8,180 bases of DNA. Origin: an uncultured Oscillospiraceae bacterium (GTDB lineage: Bacteria > Bacillota > Clostridia > Oscillospirales > Ruminococcaceae). Location of the stretch: contig USBC01000078.1 of assembly GCA_900552845.1 (NCBI GenBank), forward strand, positions 1 through 8,180. The letters are read 5' to 3'. Below the pieces are notes generated by a model that saw only the letters and a list, made by a program, of their open reading frames with translations, searched no databases and was not told where the DNA came from. This document shows, in pieces, positions 5,331 through 8,180 of the stretch. A program made the position numbers and the translations under genes. Numbering within the stretch: the first letter of the stretch is position 1; the number at the start of each line of letters is the position of its first letter.

Positions 5331-6044
5331 TCAGGTCAAGGGCTTCTTTTTCATCAGTGCGGCGGTGCGGGGATAGACGGGCGGGGTGGGCTTTTCCTTG
5401 CGGATCACGATCAGAACGCGGGCGTCTCCGCAGGGGAGCGCATAACGGTGAACCGCCTCTACCCTGCCGCCCAGCTTGGTGACGGCACCTGCGGCAGCGG
5501 CAAGCTCCTCCTCGCCGGCAGCGCCCTTAAGGGCAAGGAACTGCCCGCCTACCCGAACCAGCGGCAGGCAGTACTCCGCCAGCGCATTGAGGTTGGCGAC
5601 GGCACGGGCGGTGGCAACATTGTACCGTTCCCGATATTTTTTATCCTGTCCGGCGTCCTCGGCACGGGCGTGCAGCACAGCGGCATTCACCTGCAGCTTT
5701 TCGGTAAGCTGCTGCAGAAAGGTAAGCCGCTTTTGCAGGCTGTCCAAAAAGGTCACCTGCAGATCGGGGCGCACCAGCGCCATCGGCAAGCCGGGAAAGC
5801 CCGCGCCGCTGCCGACATCGACAAGCGCAGCGCCCTGCGGCAGCTCCGCCATGGTAAGAGGCAGCAGACTATCGGCAAAATGCTTTTCCGCCACTCCCTC
5901 ATCATCGGTAATGGCGGTCAGGTTCATGCGGCAGTTCCACTCCTGCAGCTCGGCGCAGTACCGAGCAAAACGGTCGTACTCCTCCGCAGCGGCGGGCAGG
6001 GCGATCTGCTGCATCAGTTGGGCAAAGGCGGCTTGAGAGATCAT
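5331..6044 (-). CDS. rsmG: 16S rRNA (guanine527-N7)-methyltransferase RsmG (GidB)
   Basis: RsmG uses S-adenosylmethionine to methylate N7 of G527 in 16S rRNA in the cytoplasm; loss of family members gives low-level streptomycin resistance. The 237-residue product is complete. NLTAITDDEGVAEKHFADSL (41-60) is the family N-terminal signature, VDVGSGAGFPG (75-85) is the SAM-binding motif I, FLDSLQKRLTFL (99-110) is motif II, ARAVANLNAL (146-155) is a conserved core stretch, and YPR followed by KKKPL closes the protein. The start at 6044 has AAGGAG seven bases upstream (about 6052-6058 on the plus strand). It follows mnmG on the same strand, the usual order. The 186-base gap between them holds a parS, a C/G hairpin and a dispersed repeat, and no clear promoter or terminator, so read-through from mnmG is plausible. 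Confidence 0.97.
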   Translation of the reverse strand: MISQAAFAQLMQQIALPAAAEEYDRFARYCAELQEWNCRMNLTAITDDEGVAEKHFADSLLPLTMAELPQGAALVDVGSGAGFPGLPMALVRPDLQVTFLDSLQKRLTFLQQLTEKLQVNAAVLHARAEDAGQDKKYRERYNVATARAVANLNALAEYCLPLVRVGGQFLALKGAAGEEELAAAAGAVTKLGGRVEAVHRYALPCGDARVLIVIRKEKPTPPVYPRTAALMKKKPLT

Positions 6045-6079
6045 GGGCGGGCTCCTTTGAATTTGATGGGTGGGAAAAA

Positions 6080-6095
6080 TGTTTCACGTGAAACA
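6080..6095. promoter_or_regulatory. parS site 4
   Basis: A perfect 16-bp parS core, 35 bases upstream of the rsmG start codon. Read on the minus strand, the core plus TTTTTCCC matches site 2 read on the plus strand, giving 24 shared bases. This hints that parS and its flank were copied as a unit or share ancestry. Confidence 0.95.
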
Positions 6096-6128
6096 ATTAC
6101 AGATTTTGGGGTCATTCAGGTGGGTGCG

Positions 6129-6167
6129 CCCCCTCCCCTTTGGGGAGGGGGTTGGGGGTGGGGCGGG
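6129..6167 (+). repeat. C/G hairpin overlapping a G-quadruplex-type tract
   Basis: A perfect 10-bp inverted repeat (6129-6138 / 6142-6151, loop TTT) has a C-rich left arm and a G-rich right arm. The right arm starts a run of G-tracts (G4, G5, G5, G4, G3 at 6142-6167) with loops of one or two bases, a strong G-quadruplex pattern on the plus strand. The last tract runs directly into dispersed repeat copy B. The hairpin and the quadruplex would be alternative folds. Confidence 0.7.
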
Positions 6168-6214
6168 TCGCGGTGCGCGGGTGCGGGAACCCGATTTGCC
6201 CCGCCGCAGGCGGA
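6164..6214 (+). repeat. Dispersed 51-bp GC-rich repeat, copy B
   Basis: Identical over all 51 bases to copy A (12-62). It ends 16 bases before the mnmG stop codon on the opposite strand, so it lies in the 3' untranslated region of mnmG or the mnmG-rsmG spacer. The same two small hairpins are present. Confidence 0.88.
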
Positions 6215-6230
6215 AACTCCTTGGCAGGGA

Positions 6231-8108
6231 TTACTGCCGGCGCAGAAGAATGACAAGGACGCTGATATCGGCGGGGGAAACACCGCTGATGCGGCTTGCC
6301 TGACCGATATTGGCGGGGCGGATCCGGCAGAGCTTCTCCACAGCCTCCAGCCGCAAGCCGCGCTGGGCTGCATAATCAAAGTCCTCCGGAATCGGCATTT
6401 CCTCCAGACGGCGCATTTCCCTGACCTGCGCCTCCTGCTTTTTGAGATACCCCTCATACTTCAGCTCGATCTCCGCCTGCTCCGCAGCGTGGGGGTGTAG
6501 GGCGGGACGGTCGGGATCGAAGGGAGAAAGGGCGGCATAGCTGACCTGCGGACGGCGCAGCAGCTCCGCAGCCCGTACCGGCTGGGCGATTGGGGTACTG
6601 CCGACCTGCTCCAAATAGCGATTCAGTTCCGCCGTCGGAGGAATGGATAACTTTTCCAAGCGCTTCTTCTCCTGCTCCTTTTGCTCCTGCTGCGCAAGAA
6701 ACTGCTGCCAGCGCTCCTCCGAAATCAAGCCGAGGGCATAGCCCTGCGGCATCAGACGGGCGTCAGCGTTATCCTGCCGAAGTAAAAGACGGTACTCGCT
6801 GCGGCTGGTCATCATGCGGTAGGGGTCCATGCAGCCCTTGGTAACAAGGTCATCGATCAGGGTGCCGATATAGGAGGTGGAACGGTCGGTGAGAAACGGC
6901 GGCTTGCCCTGCAATTTGAGGGCGGCATTGACGCCGGCAACAAAGCCCTGCACCGCCGCCTCCTCGTACCCGCTGGTGCCATTGAACTGACCGGCGCCGT
7001 AGAGGTGGGGCAGCTCCTTGAATTCCAGTGTGCTGCGAAGCACGGTAGGGTCGATGCAGTCGTACTCGATGGCATAGGCGGTACGCATCAGCTCGACCTG
7101 TTCCAATCCGCCGATGGTGTGATAAAAGGCGGTCTGTACCTCCTCCGGCAAGGAACTGGATAATCCTGACAGATACATTTCACGGGTGTTCTCCCCCATC
7201 GGCTCCAAAAAGAACTGGTGGCGCTTTTTTTCTGCGAAGCGCATAACCTTATCCTCGATGCTGGGGCAGTAGCGGGGACCGATGCCCTCGATGGCGCCGC
7301 CGTACAGCGGACTGCGCCCGATATTCTGCCGGATCACCTCGTGGGTCTGCTCGTTGGTGTAGCCGATGTAACAGGGCAGCTTGTTTTTCAGGGTTTTGGG
7401 ATCAGTAGCAAAGGAAGCGGCAACAGGCGGCTCATCGCCGTACTGCTCCTCCAGCCGGCTGAAATCGACGGTGGCGCCGTGAACGCGGGCGGGGGTGCCG
7501 GTCTTGAACCGGCGGAGCGGAATGCCCAGCATGCGCAGGCTTTCGCTGAGGTAGGCGGCGGGGTGCATGCCGTCCGGTCCCGATTCTTCGGAATACTCGC
7601 CGACGAAAATTTTGCCCTTTAAGAAGGTGCCGGTGGCAAGGATCACGGCCTTGACCGAATAGACGCCGCCCATAGCGGTAGTAACCGAAACAATCTCCCC
7701 TGCCTCATCGGTATCGACCGAGACGATCTCCGCCTGCCGCACCGAGAGGTTCGGCTGATTTTCCAGCGCAGCTTTCATATAGATATGGTACTGCTTGCGG
7801 TCGCACTGCAGGCGCAGGCTGTGGACAGCGGGGCCCTTGCCGAGATTGAGCATCCGGCTTTGCAGCATGGTGGCGTCTGCCGCCTTTGCCATTTCGCCGC
7901 CGAGGGCGTCTAATTCCCGAACCAGATGCCCCTTGGCGGTGCCGCCGATGCTGGGATTACAGGGCATATTGCCGATGGCATCAAGAGAGATGGTGAAGAT
8001 GACGGTGCGGCAGCCGAGGCGTGCGGCGGCAAGCGCCGCTTCGATGCCGGCGTGACCGGCGCCGATGACGGCGATATCGTAGCTGCCGGCGGGGTAGGGT
8101 TTCATCAT
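6231..8108 (-). CDS. mnmG: tRNA uridine-34 5-carboxymethylaminomethyl modification enzyme MnmG (GidA)
   Basis: MnmG is the FAD-dependent partner of MnmE. The complex installs the (carboxymethyl)aminomethyl group at C5 of wobble U34 in certain tRNAs, using methylenetetrahydrofolate, NADH and GTP. The 625-residue product is full length. GAGHAG (16-21) is the FAD-binding dinucleotide motif, NPSIGGTAKGHLVRE (51-65) and FKTGTPARV (201-209) are family signatures, and Cys246 and Cys281 (in PRYCPSIEDKV) correspond to the two conserved reaction cysteines. CMDPYRMMTSRSEYRLLLR (426-444) is a hallmark stretch, and residues after about 550 form the helical C-terminal domain that binds MnmE and tRNA. Two adjacent ATG codons lie at 8108 and 8105; AGAAGG upstream serves either. 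mnmE would be expected beyond the right edge but is not in the window. Confidence 0.98.
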   Translation of the reverse strand: MMKPYPAGSYDIAVIGAGHAGIEAALAAARLGCRTVIFTISLDAIGNMPCNPSIGGTAKGHLVRELDALGGEMAKAADATMLQSRMLNLGKGPAVHSLRLQCDRKQYHIYMKAALENQPNLSVRQAEIVSVDTDEAGEIVSVTTAMGGVYSVKAVILATGTFLKGKIFVGEYSEESGPDGMHPAAYLSESLRMLGIPLRRFKTGTPARVHGATVDFSRLEEQYGDEPPVAASFATDPKTLKNKLPCYIGYTNEQTHEVIRQNIGRSPLYGGAIEGIGPRYCPSIEDKVMRFAEKKRHQFFLEPMGENTREMYLSGLSSSLPEEVQTAFYHTIGGLEQVELMRTAYAIEYDCIDPTVLRSTLEFKELPHLYGAGQFNGTSGYEEAAVQGFVAGVNAALKLQGKPPFLTDRSTSYIGTLIDDLVTKGCMDPYRMMTSRSEYRLLLRQDNADARLMPQGYALGLISEERWQQFLAQQEQKEQEKKRLEKLSIPPTAELNRYLEQVGSTPIAQPVRAAELLRRPQVSYAALSPFDPDRPALHPHAAEQAEIELKYEGYLKKQEAQVREMRRLEEMPIPEDFDYAAQRGLRLEAVEKLCRIRPANIGQASRISGVSPADISVLVILLRRQ

Positions 8109-8159
8109 GGGGGTGTACCTTCTTTACTATGAATCAGTAGGATATATTTTGCGCGGTGT

Positions 8160-8180
8160 GGCTCGCGGTGAGAGGGTGCG
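8160..8180 (+). repeat. Probable start of another dispersed repeat copy, cut by the window end
   Basis: The last 21 bases match the start of copies A and B at 18 of 21 positions, in the same orientation. If it continues, it would lie about 50 bases upstream of mnmG. Too short to be certain. Confidence 0.45.

Noticed and set aside
5448..6500. Plus-strand open frame of 350 codons over rsmG and mnmG
   Set aside because: It is antisense to two clear housekeeping genes and passes through a parS and a repeat. No coding evidence of its own.

Overview
This window is an origin-proximal chromosome-segregation neighbourhood of a Gram-positive bacterium. The evidence is a canonical ParB, a ParA (Soj), a Noc-type ParB paralogue, RsmG and MnmG, four perfect parS sites, and strong AGGAGG-type ribosome binding sites. 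The high GC content, the parB-serS pairing and the dispersed hairpin repeats suggest a GC-rich gut Clostridia lineage (Oscillospiraceae/Ruminococcaceae type). That placement is an inference.

Layout. 1-62: one copy of a dispersed 51-bp GC-rich repeat. 112-1263 (+): parB, whose GC-rich 3' end appears to change reading frame. 1250-2542 (+): serS, with its own promoter inside the end of the parB frame and a terminator at 2562-2591. 2592-3278: a non-coding, hairpin-rich stretch holding an inverted partial copy of the repeat. 3279-4046 (-): parA. 4328-5173 (+): noc. 5331-6044 (-): rsmG. 6045-6230: a parS site, a C/G-rich hairpin and a second identical 51-bp repeat copy. 6231-8108 (-): mnmG. 8160-8180: the start of a probable fourth repeat copy.

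How the parts work together. ParB loads on parS and ParA acts on it to segregate the origin. Noc is the nucleoid-occlusion paralogue. MnmG (tRNA wobble uridine modification) and RsmG (16S rRNA m7G methylation) are their usual neighbours. Every intergenic gap from the parA 3' end to mnmG carries one parS (3260, 4125, 5265, 6080).

The most interesting point is gene order. The common Firmicutes order is mnmG-rsmG-noc-parA-parB on one strand. Here noc and parB-serS are flipped. The parB-serS block lies between oppositely oriented repeat copies (12-62 and 3169-3208), and noc lies between two palindromic parS sites. Inverting each block at those sequences would restore the common order. No unknown protein system is visible; the novelty is in architecture, repeats and binding-site logic.
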